Shown here in pieces: positions 12,164 to 22,309 of a stretch of 64,000 nt of DNA. This DNA comes from Neoceratodus forsteri (lineage: Eukaryota > Chordata > Ceratodontiformes > Ceratodontidae): assembly GCA_016271365.2 (NCBI GenBank), contig CM057450.1, forward strand, positions 1,802,160,967 to 1,802,224,966, given 5' to 3'. Numbering within the stretch: position 1 is the first letter of the stretch; the number at the start of each line of letters is the position of its first letter. Position numbers and translations under genes: made by a program. The notes below the pieces were generated by a model that saw nothing but the letters and a program-made list of their open reading frames with translations, was not told the origin of the DNA and made no database searches.

Positions 12164-13330
12164 AGGTTTTATCCCCTTTCTTAACCAAGTTGGCTATCTT
12201 TTCCTCGGTTTGGGCCTTTGCTAATTTGACTCCCCTTCTCCACTTCCTTCTGCTTTTAACTGGTACAGTTCTCTGTCCTTCTCCTTCTGTGTTTCCTTAA
12301 ACTTCCTGAATCCTATCTTTTTCTCCCTAACCTTCCCTGCCATCTCTTTTGAGACCCATACTGCTTTTTTCTTTCATTTTGATTTATCCGCTTCCCACAA
12401 AATCTTGCTGCCTCTGTGATGGCAGTTTTGATGTTTCCCCATTGTTCCTCCACCCCCCCTCTGTCCTGCCTGTTTGCTAGTGCTTTTCTGAGGCACTCTC
12501 CCATTTTGACAAAGTCAGCCCTCCTAAAGTCCAGTACCCTCACTTTTGTATGGCTTGACTCTGCGGCTGTGTTTATCGTGAACCACACTGTTTGGTGGTC
12601 GCTTGTTCCCAGATGGCTACCACTTCTAGATCTGAAATCCTCTCTTCATCCCCATTTGAGAGTACCAGGTCTAAGACTGCTCCCTCCTGACTGGGTTCCA
12701 ACAGTAGCTGTCTGAGGCATGCCCCCTGTAGGGCATCGATAATGACCCTGCTCTTGGATGTGGCTGCAGCAAAGGTGCTCCAGTTAACATCTGGCATATT
12801 CAGATCCCCATCAGCAATATCTCCCCTTTTTCTCCCACCCTAAGGATGCCTTCTATTATTTCCTTGTCCATTTCCTCCCCGAGACGGGGATCTGTATACA
12901 ACCCCCATGTGGATTGTGGTGCCATTTCTGGTCTCCAGGGTGACCCACAGTGTCACCTCTCCTCCGTGTTTACCCTTTAGTTCAATTGCATTGATCCCTT
13001 CCCTTACGTAGAGAGCTACTCCTCCTCTTCTACCCTCCCTGACCCTCCTGTAGATTGAGTACCCCGGTATGTTGACATCCCAATCATCGTTCTCTGTGTA
13101 CCATGTCTCGGTGACTGCCATGATATCCAGGCATCCCTCTTCCATCAAGGCCACCAGTTCAATGAGCTTGTTATCTAGACTACGGGCATTGGTACTCATT
13201 ACCCTCCATTTTTTGATGGCCTTTCCCCTTTTTGCCCCATCCCTGTCCTTACTGCCTTTGTCTTTTTCTCCATTTACCCCTGCCCTTCTCCCTATTGACT
13301 TCTCTATCTTGGTGTTTACCTAACTAACAA
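12164..13330 (-). pseudogene. CR1-a ORF2 endonuclease (APE-type) and linker, broken
   Basis: Fragments on the minus strand give an apurinic-type endonuclease: NARSLDNKLIELVALM, DIMAVTETWY with the catalytic Glu, GYSIYRRVREGRRGGVALYV, VYRSPS, then MPDVNWS (the PDxNW motif) near 12,795 and AVLDLVLSNGDE near 12,680. A linker helix region follows (12,588-12,164). In LINEs this protein nicks target DNA and primes reverse transcription; the RT domain lies beyond E. At least two frameshifts separate the blocks. Confidence 0.85.
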
Positions 13331-13387
13331 CTCTGATTTTTGGGGGGGCTAGAATTTCCCTGCTCCTTTCTAGTGCCACCCCCTTGG

Positions 13388-14280
13388 CTAGTTTAAATGC
13401 TTGCCAATGAAGCATTTAAATTTATCACCTAGGATACTGGTTCCCCTCCTGGACAGATGCAGACCATCGTGCCAGTATAGGCCTGCATCCCTCCAGGTGG
13501 ACCCCCAGTCCCCAATGAAGCCAAAACACTGAGATCTGCACCAGTTTTTCAACCACTGATTGAATTCCATGGTGCGGAGCACCCTAGCCTCACCCATGCC
13601 ATAGACAGGCAGCACTTCTGAGAAGGTTACCATGCATGCTACTTGTCTAAGGTCCCTCCCCAACTCCACAAACCCGTCCTGCACTGCTCCGATCCCTTTC
13701 CCAGACAGGTCATTTGTCCCGAGGTGGACAATGACATCCAGCTCCCTCCCCTGTTGAGCTGCTCCTGCGATCCTGAGCATTCACTCCCTGTCCCTCCAAG
13801 CCATGGCACCAGGCAGGCACCTTACCTCCCTCTCCCAGCTCTCCTAATTCTACCCTCCTAACAGTGGAGTCCCCCACCAGGAGTTGTTTCCTTCCCCTGT
13901 GGGGTCCCATGCCACCCTCCTGTGGGTCTCCTTTGTGGAGGTTCCCAGCATTCTTCTTGGTCTCCACTGCGGGTGCCTCCATACAGGAACCACACTCTGC
14001 CAGAATGGCGTATGAATTGCGGAGAGGTACAATTCGAGGGATGCACCTCTATTCCACCACCCTCATCCTCCCTGAGCCCACTGTGGTCCAACCACTCCTC
14101 TTTCTTGGCAAGCTCTGAGGCAGTGGCGGCCCTGGATGGGAGAGGAGGTCCCCAGAATCCTGGCCAATTCAGCCTGGAGACGAGCAACTTCTTCCCTCAG
14201 CCCAGAGAGGTGCCTGCAGAAGGGACAACACCGCATCCTCCAGAACATCTCCGAGAAGACTGCCACTCCACAGCCACTGC
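13388..14280 (-). pseudogene. CR1-a ORF1 with coiled coil and SGNH esterase domain, broken
   Basis: The start (14,266) reads MAVFSEMFWRMRCCPFCRHL, a CX2C pair, then LREEVARLQAELARIL, a short coiled coil. After frameshifts a GDSL/SGNH hydrolase fold follows: LLVGDSTVRRV near 13,870 (nucleophile Ser), VHLGTNDL near 13,720 (block III Asn) and WHDGLHLSRRG near 13,465 (Asp and His of block V). These are the catalytic blocks of the esterase found in ORF1 of several CR1 lineages. Three or more frames are used, so no intact protein is made. Confidence 0.82.
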
Positions 14281-14396
14281 ACCACTCCCATCATGTCTTA
14301 TTTGTGGCCCCTCAACTGTTTTGTATGCTTACTCTTTCCTCTCTGTTTATTTTTTTGTTTTTTTCTCCTCCCTGCTTTCCTACTGCCTCCGTGCCC
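14281..14396. other. Pyrimidine-rich spacer between CR1-a ORF1 and the MITE
   Basis: This is T/C-rich on the plus strand, that is purine-rich upstream of ORF1. It is probably CR1-a 5' leader. No gene is seen. Confidence 0.4.
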
Positions 14397-14660
14397 TTAA
14401 AGGGACAGTAAACAGTGCACGGGTCACTTCAATTATGAAAACCCATGAAAAGAGCTTTCAAATTAGGTATTGGGTTTACTTGTATGGGACAGGAGTCTTG
14501 AGATATGAATAGCTAAGTAATGTGTAAATCAAAACAAAGCAACAGCCATTTTATGTAGTCTTACAAACAGGAAGTGATGTCACTGAGGAGCAAGCTGTAT
14601 GTTGCTAATTACAGCTTACCCCTCAGTGACATCACTTTCTGTTTTAGGTTAGCATGAAAA

Positions 14661-14900
14661 GTACAGTTACGCAAGAACTTACCGTAACAGCAGATCTTCG
14701 AGAACAGCTCTTGCAGCAGGTTACATCATTAGGACTGAAGCCGGCAGGCGCAAGGGCCCCATGGAAATTTTGTAGCTAGCAGTATTCAGCGGGGGACCGC
14801 CTCCGACATCGGTCCGGCCCCCGACGTCAGGCATAGTATATAAGGAGGCGGTTCCCCCATAATCCCCAGTTCTCCGGCCGGAGACTCCCGGCCGCTAGAT
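14661..14900 (-). repeat. D 3' inverted terminal repeat
   Basis: It begins GTACAGTTACGCAAGAACTT and contains TTGCAGCAGGTTACATC, repeated inverted at 40,060-40,090. It also holds an inward-facing GTATATAAGGAGG near 14,835 (plus strand) preceded by CCGACGTCAGG, a mirror of the 5' ITR promoter. The inverted relationship with 39,900-40,101 defines it. Confidence 0.8.
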
Positions 14901-15028
14901 GACATCAGAAGAGGAGACTGAGGATCCTCCATCAAATGGCAATCAGAGATGCTGAAAAATGTCTGATCTTAGGAGAAGGAAACTGGAATTAGAATCTACC
15001 TCCAGCGGGGATGGTGGGAGGGAAAGTA

Positions 15029-15138
15029 CCTGCTGCAAGAGCTGTTCTTGAAGATCTACGTTACGGTAAGTTCTTACGTAACTGTACTATCTTACTTGGA
15101 AAAACAGCTCTTGCAGCAGGTTACACCATTAGGACTGA
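15029..15138. repeat. D internal complementary region (ICR)
   Basis: The first half (15,029-15,087) is the reverse complement of the 3' terminus at 14,661-14,720. The second half (TATCTTACTT, then CAGCTCTTGCAGCAGG) is the reverse complement of the 5' terminus at 40,060-40,101. The two outer ends are therefore joined here in opposite order, the hallmark of DIRS elements, thought to template restoration of the ends and circle formation. Confidence 0.88.
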
Positions 15139-15209
15139 TTCCCAAGCAATGTTGGAAATCCCACACCATTGGCAGGAGGGAAGGTAAAGATCATCGGTAC
15201 AACGGAAGC

Positions 15210-16400
15210 CTAGGACAGGAGTCCCTGAAGGACTGCTAGACCAAAACCTGCTCTTCGCCTCGATGCAATGTCCAGGCTATAATGCCTGATGAAGGTGTGC
15301 ATGGTGCTCCAAGTAGCTGCTGCACAGATGGCTGAAGAAGATATGTTCTTTAATGCCGCAAAGGAGGTAGCCACCCCCCTTGTGGAATGACCCTTGACCG
15401 CTCCCGGTAAGGGTTTGTTACGCTTCTGGTAACAGAATGTGATACATTGAATGAGCCACCTAGAAAGCGACTGTTTGGAAACGGGAGCTCCTAACATCCT
15501 ATGGTCGAAGGAGACAAAAAGCTGGTCCGATTTTCGGTGGATTTTGGTTCTGGTCACGTAGTATCTTAGACACCTATGCACGTCTAAGGTGTGCAACAGG
15601 GCCTCTCTTAGATTAGAATACCTGGGAAAGTACACTGGTAAGTCGATGTCCTGATTAAGGGTGAGAGCTGAGACCACCTTAGGTAGAAACTTTGGATTGG
15701 TCCGTAGGGATACCCTGTCTTGGTGAAAAACCAAATAAGGCTCTTTGCACATCAGGGCGTGAAGCTCAGAAATCCTTCTGGCTGAGGTAACGGCAACTAA
15801 AAATAACGTCTTCCATGTAAGGAGAAGTAGCTTGCAATCCACGGCTGGTTCAACAGGTGGCAACGTAAGCTGCTCCAGAACGAAGGGTAAATTCCATGGC
15901 AGAATTGGATCCTTAATGGGAGGCCTAAGGTGGAGAACACCTCTCAGGAAGGCTCGTGCCGTGTCTAACTGACATATAGGACGTTGGCCTATCGGAGTAT
16001 GATAGGCTGAGATGGCACACATGAGTACTTTTATCGAGGAGCAAGCCAAGCCTGTCTGAAAGAGAGACAGGAGGTAGTCCAAAACCGACCTTTCGGGACA
16101 ATCCATAGGTGAAAGCCCTCGCTCTTGAGCCCAAAGCCAAAATCGGCACCACTTCATGGCGTAAGTAGCGTGAGTGGCCGGTTTTCTAGCAGCCGCTAGA
16201 ACGTCGGCTACCTCTTGCGAGACCCCATATCGCATAATGGCTACGTCTCCAGGAGCCAGGCGTGCAGGTTCAATGAGCGGAGGTCCGGGTGGACCAAGGA
16301 ACCCTCTCCTGAGACAGTAAGAATGGCAAAGGTACTGGAGGTTCCCTGGATAGCTGATGCAAAAGAAGGAACCAAATTTATCTGGGCCAAAACAGAGCAA
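15210..16400 (-). CDS. D tyrosine recombinase (YR), intact frame
   Basis: An uninterrupted 396-codon frame. The first 60 residues probably overlap methyltransferase sequence, so the true start may be later. An N-terminal DNA-binding part has ARKPATHATYAMKW and SIKVLMCAISAYHTP. The catalytic domain shows TSARRISELHAL (box I Arg), VKGHSTRGVATS (box II His-x-x-Arg) and FIRHYSLDIA (Tyr nucleophile), with LAVLQGLLS at the end. All four classic YR residues are present. The protein would join element circles to target DNA in the nucleus. It lies just upstream of the ICR. Expression is unlikely now because the promoter is over 20 kb away. Confidence 0.88.
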   Translation of the reverse strand: MLCFGPDKFGSFFCISYPGNLQYLCHSYCLRRGFLGPPGPPLIEPARLAPGDVAIMRYGVSQEVADVLAAARKPATHATYAMKWCRFWLWAQERGLSPMDCPERSVLDYLLSLFQTGLACSSIKVLMCAISAYHTPIGQRPICQLDTARAFLRGVLHLRPPIKDPILPWNLPFVLEQLTLPPVEPAVDCKLLLLTWKTLFLVAVTSARRISELHALMCKEPYLVFHQDRVSLRTNPKFLPKVVSALTLNQDIDLPVYFPRYSNLREALLHTLDVHRCLRYYVTRTKIHRKSDQLFVSFDHRMLGAPVSKQSLSRWLIQCITFCYQKRNKPLPGAVKGHSTRGVATSFAALKNISSSAICAAATWSTMHTFIRHYSLDIASRRRAGFGLAVLQGLLS

Positions 16401-17928
16401 TGAGTTTCAGCGTCGCTTGCTCTCTGCGAAGTTTCAGGAGTACTCTCTGGATCAACGGAAAGGGTGGGAAAGCATAGAGGAATCTGCCCGCCCAGGAAAG
16501 GGACAACACATCTCACCAGAAAACACCAGGCCCTGGATCTAGCGAGCAAAAATTGGGTAGTTTTGCATTGTATGGGGACGCGAAAAGGTCTAACTCTGGT
16601 GTACCCCATCTGCGAAACAGGTCCTCTGCTACTTTCTGAAGTACTTCCCATTTGTGGACTCCGGCCTGAGAGCGACTCAGGCTGTCTGCGACAACGTTGT
16701 CCACCCCTGGGACATGAACAGCAATGAGGTTTGCGCCGTGCTGTAGAACTCAATCCCACACCCTCATGGCCTCCCTGCAAAGTGGGTAGGAATGGGTGCC
16801 TCCTTGTTTGTTGAGGTAATACATCACCGCAGTATTGTCCGTTTGCAACAGGAGAGTACCCGGTGGGATCTCCGACTGGAAAGCCTGCAAGGCATAAAGA
16901 ACTGCTCTCATTTCCAGGATATTTATGTGGAGATGAGTTTCTTGGGCTGTCCATAGGCCCTGAGACCGAACACCGTCGAGGTGTGCTCTACATCCCGGAC
17001 CTGAGGCGTCTGTGGGGAGTGTCACAATCGGAGATGGCGCAGTGAAGGGGACTACTGCTGATAGATTCTTCGAATCTAGCCACCAATGCCAATCCCGGAT
17101 TACAGCCTTCGTGATCCGGATTGGATGCTGCAGATGGTCTTGCTTTTGATCCCATTGGACCCGTAACATACACTGAGTTACCCGCATGTGGAAACGGGCT
17201 AGCGGAATGGTTGCAATGGCCGCAGCCACATGTCCGAGCAGGCAAAGGACCAGTCTGGCAGGAATGGACTTCTTCGCCGAAAAGTCCCTGATGAGGGATC
17301 TGATGTGTTCCGCTCTGTCCTGGGGGAGAAAGGCTTTCCCCTGGATGGTGTCCAGAACTGCGCCTATGAACTGCAGAGTCTGAGATGGAACCAGGCATGA
17401 CTTCTCATGATTGATAATGATGCCCAACGTCTCGAACAGTGACTGAGTACAGTGAATGGCGGACATCAGGGCCTCCCAAGAGGGTGCCATGAGAAGCCAG
17501 TCATCCAGGTAGGGGAACACGTAGTTGCCTTGTCTCCTCAGAGATGCCGCTATGAGCACCATGCACTTTGTAAAAACCCGAGGTGCTGATGACAGCCCGA
17601 AGGGAAGGACTCGGAACCGATAATGGTGACCCTGAAACTCGAAGTGCAGGAACTTCCTGTGAGCTTGAGCAATGGGTATGTGAAGGTAAGCGTTCTGCAT
17701 GTCCAGGGACACTAGAAAGGCATCCGGCTTGAGCATGGGAATCAGACCTGGGAGGGTCACCATGCAGAAGCGTTTGTACAGGACCGACTTCTTGAGGTCG
17801 CTGAGGTCCAGTATTGGACGAAGGTCCCCTGTTTTCTTTGGAACCAGAAAGAAGTGAGAATAGTATCCTAGTCCCTTCTGGTTCCGGAGTATGTGCTCTA
17901 TAGCGTCTTTTTTGAGAAGCGTGAGCAC
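16241..17928 (-). pseudogene. D RT / RNase H / methyltransferase polyprotein (RT-RH intact, stops in MT)
   Basis: A 392-codon frame (17,928-16,750) holds complete RT: FFLVPKKTGDLRPILDLSDL, SLDMQNAYLHIPI (motif A), PFGLSSAPRVFTKC and VFPYLDDWLLMAP. RNase H follows with LPTDASGPG, LHINILEMRAVLYALQ and LQTDNTAVMYYLNKQGG. The frame ends at a TGA where relatives have Trp, so the final RNase H block VPGVDNVVADSLSR and the methyltransferase ELDLFASPYNAKLPNFCSLD (16,704-16,513) lie past the stop, in a second frame, with more stops to 16,241. This is the best-preserved polymerase in the window. Confidence 0.88.
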
Positions 17929-18058
17929 CTACTGCTGTATGAGCAGGGCATGCTGACCCAAGTAACGGGAGAGCAGGGGAGGTCTTGCCGGTGGGTGGTC
18001 GAGAAACTCTATGAAATGGCCTTTCTGGACCAATTGAAGAGCACTTCCGACGCGGTGA

Positions 18059-20014
18059 TCAACTGCCACCCTGGGCGTGGCGGCGATGGGACCTCGACCT
18101 TTTGTGCCCGTTGATCCCGAGGAGGGGCGGGGGCCGGGAAGGAGTCATGCTGTGGCAGCGTTGGTCCCTGCAGACTGGGGACGACTTAGCCTGGGCTATA
18201 CGCTGAAAAGTGCCCCTTTGTTGCTGGCCAGAACGTAGCTGCTGCCTCTGTTGCTGGCCACAAAAACGGCTCTGGTTCCTACGAAAGGAACCAGGCCTAG
18301 AACTGTACATGGCCTGTACCGATCTGACTGCCTTCTCAGCGTCCTGAAGTTTGGTGATGACCTTCTCTGAGCGTTCACCAAAGAGAACTTAGCCGTTGTA
18401 TGGGACATTGATAATGTTCTTCGGTACGTCCAGGGTGAAGCCGGAGACACGGAGCCAAAAGTGTCTCCGGAGACAAACACCTGAGGCTGCCGCTCTGGCA
18501 GAGGAGTCCTCAGAATCGTATGTGGCTCTAAGTACTTGGGTACCCACATCAGACCCTGTACGAAGAAGGCTTAGGATCTCCGCCTTCTGGTCGCCATCTG
18601 GGAGATTATCAACCAGCTCCTGGACCTGTTCCCACAGGACGTTCTGAAATTGTACCATGTGGGTGAGGTAGTTCAGGGACCTGATGGCGCATGTAGCAGC
18701 CGCATAAGTGCGACCCCCCCGGGCTTCCAACTGTTTGGATTCCTGGTCCGGTGACTGTGTACTCATGTGGTGTGGTCTTTGGGACCGGTCATGTGAGGCC
18801 ATAATGACCAGGGAGTTCACCAGAGGTTGTTCAGCCAGGTACTGGTCCTCTCTCGGGGCCTTGTACAGGCGGTCAGCCTTCTTCGGCACAGCGGGAGTGG
18901 TGTGCGGATGTTTACATGCAGCCTTGATGACGTCCGCGAAGGTGTCTACCAAGGGTGGCAATACTACAGGCTTAGGGTTTTTCTGCTGAAGATAATGGGC
19001 GAGGCGCTGTCGTTCGGGGTCAAGGTCTTCAGCATCCCACCCCATGTTGTCCTGGATGTGCCTCATGATCTCAGCGAATGAGGGATCATCCGGAGGAGAC
19101 CTGGGAAGGTCATGTGGGTCAGGCGAGGGAATGCTGGGTGGAGAAGGAGATCGGGAATCGCTCGAGGTATCCGATCTGGAGTCCTCTCCTGACGGCGTGT
19201 ACCGACGATGTCTGGGTCGCATGGGGCTGGGAGACCTTAATGGAGATCTTGAGGGGGGCTTTCTCCTGTCCTTAGATCTACCCCAGGCGTCGGAGTCTGC
19301 TCCTTAGGGGTTGGTGGTCGTCCTGCTGGCCCCTTAGGTGAAGGAGGGGGCGTAGAAGGTGAAGGTGTAGGAGGAGGAGGCTTCATGGGGACCACATCCT
19401 TTCAGATGGTGTCCCACCAGAAAGTAAAGAGGTCCTTTATTTCTTGCAAATTCATGCCAGACGACGGGCCTGGCGCCGGTGATCTGTCGCCGGGGTCAGG
19501 CGTCGGTTCCGCAGGAGTCTCCAGGGTCGGTAAAGGTTCTCGCGGGAGCCCGGCATCCTCAGTGTCGCCCACCTGGTCTTCGGGCAGTGTGGGATCCTCC
19601 TCCGTAGAGTCCCTGTGACCAGTGTCCACCGGTGACTGGGGGGCGGTCTTCGGTTCTGGAGAGTGCGAAGCCGACGTCGGTCTCTTCGCCGATGTCTTCG
19701 GTTCTGGTGAACGCCCGGTCGGCGTCTGGTGCCTGGCTGGAGTCCTCGGTTCCGACGAATGCCTGGCCGACTTCGAGTGCTTGGCCGACGACAGGTCCGA
19801 CGTCCGCTTCAGTGATGTCAAGGCTTTGGTCTTCCTTGGGGGTGGATCCGGACCTCTGGGAGGTTGGGAGACCGACCTGGAGTCGGGTCCCGACGTCAGG
19901 TGGAAGAGGAAGACTTGTGGCACTTGGAAGACTGAGAAGAGGCCTTGGAGGGAGTGGAAAAAGCCGAGGGTCTCGGAGTCTTGATAGGCTGCAGAGTCGA
20001 AGAAACGCCTGAAG
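18059..20014 (-). pseudogene. D Gag, main part (separated from its N-terminus by CR1-b)
   Basis: Frames 19,923-19,402 and 19,222-18,389 read Gag. The first is Ser/Pro/Thr-rich with a repeated unit near 19,800-19,640 (SEPRTPAR, SPEPKTSAKRP, SPEPKTAPQ), probably a disordered, phosphorylatable region. The second has SPSPPSIPSPDPHDLPRSPPD, SFAEIMRHIQDNMGWDAEDL and ATCAIRSLNYLTHMVQFQNVLW, matching Gag of F and G. A Gln/Arg-rich basic tail (18,310-18,059) may bind RNA. The N-terminal zinc motif lies 12 kb away at 32,700-32,970. Confidence 0.75.
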
Positions 20015-20260
20015 CAGGAAGGCCATGCCAGACGAATCTAATAGATTTCTTTGACTGGGTGACCAAAGTAGTAGATCAGGGAGGGGCTGTGGACATGGCC
20101 TACCTAGACTTTAGCAAGGCATTTGACTCAGTCCCACACAAAAGATTAATATACAAGTTAGCCAGCCTGGGGTGGGTCCCAAGATGATAGCCTGGGTAAA
20201 GAATTGGCTGGAGAATAGGACACAGAAGGTAATAGTAAATGGAGTCCTCTCTGAAAAAGG
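20015..20260 (+). pseudogene. CR1-b reverse transcriptase, N-terminal piece
   Basis: It encodes GRPCQTNLIDFFDWVTKVVD and then DMAYLDFSKAFDSVPHKRL, the motif A block of CR1 RT with catalytic Asp. One base is lost near 20,185 (VPR then a stop), after which the frame reads IAWVKNWLENRTQKVIVNGV. It is cut by A at 20,260. Confidence 0.85.
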
Positions 20261-20460
20261 AAAAATACTCACCTTAGTAATGTTGTTTCTTCTAATGGAG
20301 ACTTGCTGTATTCTGACAATTTGCAGTGAGGTCCAACCTTGAACTGCCCGGAGATGAAAGAGTTAACTTTCCATGCCAGGCATGGAAGCTGAGCTCGAGC
20401 TCAGTTGAGACTCTGTCTGTTGCTGTTTGAACTCAAACCGTCAGATCTTCTGAGCTAAAC
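20261..20460 (-). repeat. A 3' inverted terminal repeat
   Basis: This is the mirror of 31,420-31,590. It includes the palindrome CCATGCCAGGCATGG near 20,372 and GAGCTCGAGCTC near 20,392. The interval to the ICR (20,460-20,700) is AT-rich with no reading frame of note. Confidence 0.8.
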
Positions 20461-20702
20461 TCACTGGGTGTCCTGTGTAGAAGCTGTAACCTACACTAGC
20501 CAACTGGCTACTAAATACAATAAACATGATTTTGGTCCCAAAACAAAGACTCAAGTCAGGAAACCCAAAAATGAAATAAACACAACACCCACTCACCCAA
20601 AGAAAAAGGGTGATAATAAAGAGGTGGCACCTCCTGAGTGCCAACACTGCTACTGCCCACCCACATCCCAAAAAAAAGGTTCTGAGAGGGAAAGCAGGGA
20701 GG

Positions 20703-20791
20703 TCAGAATACAGCAAGACTCCATTAGAAGAAACAACATTACTAAGGTGAGTAATTTTTCTTCAAACAACATGAAGTCTTGCTGTATTCTG
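20703..20791. repeat. A internal complementary region (ICR)
   Basis: The first half CAGAATACAGCAAGACTCCA through AAGGTGAGTAAT is the reverse complement of the left terminus at 20,266-20,320. The second half CAAACAACATGAAGTCTTGC through TGTATTCTG is the reverse complement of the right terminus at 31,555-31,590. Confidence 0.9.
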
Positions 20792-20796
20792 TTCAA

Positions 20797-21850
20797 TTAC
20801 GAACTACCAAGCAGTACCTCCATAGAGGAGGGACAGAACCTACTTAGGAAATAGGCTCTGAAGCACAGCTGTGCTAAGCAGAGCATCACTCCTAGCCTGG
20901 ATATCCAGAGGTAATGCTTGGTAAAAGTGTGAACTGTTTTCCAGGTAGATGCTTGACATATCTCTAAGCTAGGAATATCCCTGGCAGCAGCCAGGGAAGC
21001 AGCTGTACCTCTGGTAGAGTGAGCCATCAGGCCTGAGGGTGGAATCCTACCTAGTTTTTCATAGCAAAATTGAATGCAAGAGACAATCCACCTGGCAATG
21101 AATCTTTTAGTGGCAGGTTTTCCCTTACCAACCTCACCATAAGTGAGGAACAGTTGGAGGAGTCAAACCTGTGACCCTTAGTACGCTCTATGTAGTAGCT
21201 AAAGGCTCTTTCACATCAAACTGTGCAGCCTCCTCTCACCAGAGGAGGAATGGTCAGTGAAGAACACAGGAAGAGACATAGACTGGTTAAGGTGGAGTCT
21301 GAAACCACCTTAGGTAAAAACTTCTTGTGATCCTGAGGACCACCTTATCTCTATGGAAAGAGATAAAATCAGGCTCCACTGACAAGGCTTGTAACTCACT
21401 TATGCGCCTGGCAGAAGTAATGGCCACCAAGAAAACAGTTTTCCAAGTCAAGTACTTCAGCTCTGCTGAGGACAAGGGCTCAAAGGGGGGTTGCATAAGC
21501 TGAGCAACGCAAACATTAAGGTCCCAAGCAGGGGCAGGGTCCCTGAATGGCAGATTGGTATGAAGCAATCCCTTGAAAAACTTGGAGAATACAGGATGAG
21601 CTGAAAGGGAAGAAGGCTTACCTGCTGAAAGAAAAGCAGAGACAGCTGCCAGATGCAGTCTTAGTGTGGCTGGTCTGAGTCCCAAGCTATTCAGATGAAC
21701 CATATAGTCAAGGACTGTGGGCAGGCCAGCAGACTCTGGAGAAATATGCTTCCCAGAGTACCATATGGAGAATCTTTTCCATTTGGAATTATAAGTGGTT
21801 CTGGTGGAAGGCTTCCGAGAAGCCTTTAGGATATCCATAACACCTTGAGA
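20797..21850 (-). pseudogene. A tyrosine recombinase, frameshifted
   Basis: Frame 21,838-21,287 holds the N-terminal part (SRKPSTRTTYNSKWKRFSIW) and box I TSARRISELQAL. A short frame (21,027-20,797) holds box II, which reads MAHSTRGTAASLAAA, and the Tyr region FTKHYLWISRLG, where the frame slips just after the Tyr. At least two shifts separate the parts (21,290-21,030). It compares with C at 33,616-35,800. Confidence 0.82.
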
Positions 21851-21854
21851 GAGG

Positions 21855-22107
21855 TGTAAATCAGCAAACTAACTCTTCAAGAGCCAGGCCTTGAGATTGA
21901 GAGATTTGAGATTCGGATACCAAACCCTCCTTTGAGCACAGGTTAACAGGTTGTAATTCCTAGGAAGAAACAGGGGAATGTGGACTGCTAAGGACAACAG
22001 GAGAGGATACCAGGGCTGTCTGGCCCAGTCTGGAGCAATCAGAATCACCTTGCAGGGTTGAGACCTGATTTTGACTAGCACCTTGAACGGGCGGGGCCAT
22101 ACAGGAA
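21855..22107 (-). pseudogene. A methyltransferase, C-terminal part (cut by B)
   Basis: The minus strand from 22,081 reads MLVKIRSQPCKVILIAPDWA, then RQPWYPLLLSLAV, the C-terminal block of the Dam-like domain. The N-terminal block (WGTPQIDLFAAPDN) lies across B at 27,780-27,920. B is therefore inserted inside this domain. Confidence 0.8.
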
Positions 22108-22309
22108 GAAAAAATTACCACCTTAGTAATTGCTTTTCTTCTCATGGAGTCTTGCTATATTAGGACCTTTGCAGTATGCCCCTGGCTTTTGACTGCCCGG
22201 AGATGAAATAGTTAACTCCAAGAAATCTGAGTTCCACAGCGAGGGCGCTTATTGAAAGCTCTATCTGGGTTGTTTGAACCCAAACTGTCAGGTTCTTTAC
22301 GAGGCTAAA

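Larger units (their letters stand above)
12164..14396 (-). mobile_element. CR1-a LINE, ORF1 and start of ORF2 (interrupted by E and by a MITE)
   Basis: The minus strand carries CR1-type ORF1 (14,266-13,388) and the endonuclease part of ORF2 (13,330-12,164). Coding sense runs up to the E terminus at 12,164 (residues EKIANLVKKGDKT) and must continue left of E, beyond the window. The upstream end stops at the TTAA of the MITE at 14,397. Copies have several frameshifts, so it is dead. Confidence 0.85.

Noticed and set aside
12840..13199. Host endonuclease gene
   Set aside because: The motifs fit an APE-type domain but in the arrangement of a CR1 ORF2, next to a CR1 ORF1.
15210..16400. Bacterial or phage integrase, suggesting contamination
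   Set aside because: The tyrosine recombinase sits in a DIRS structure with ITRs, ICR and RT, surrounded by vertebrate repeats.
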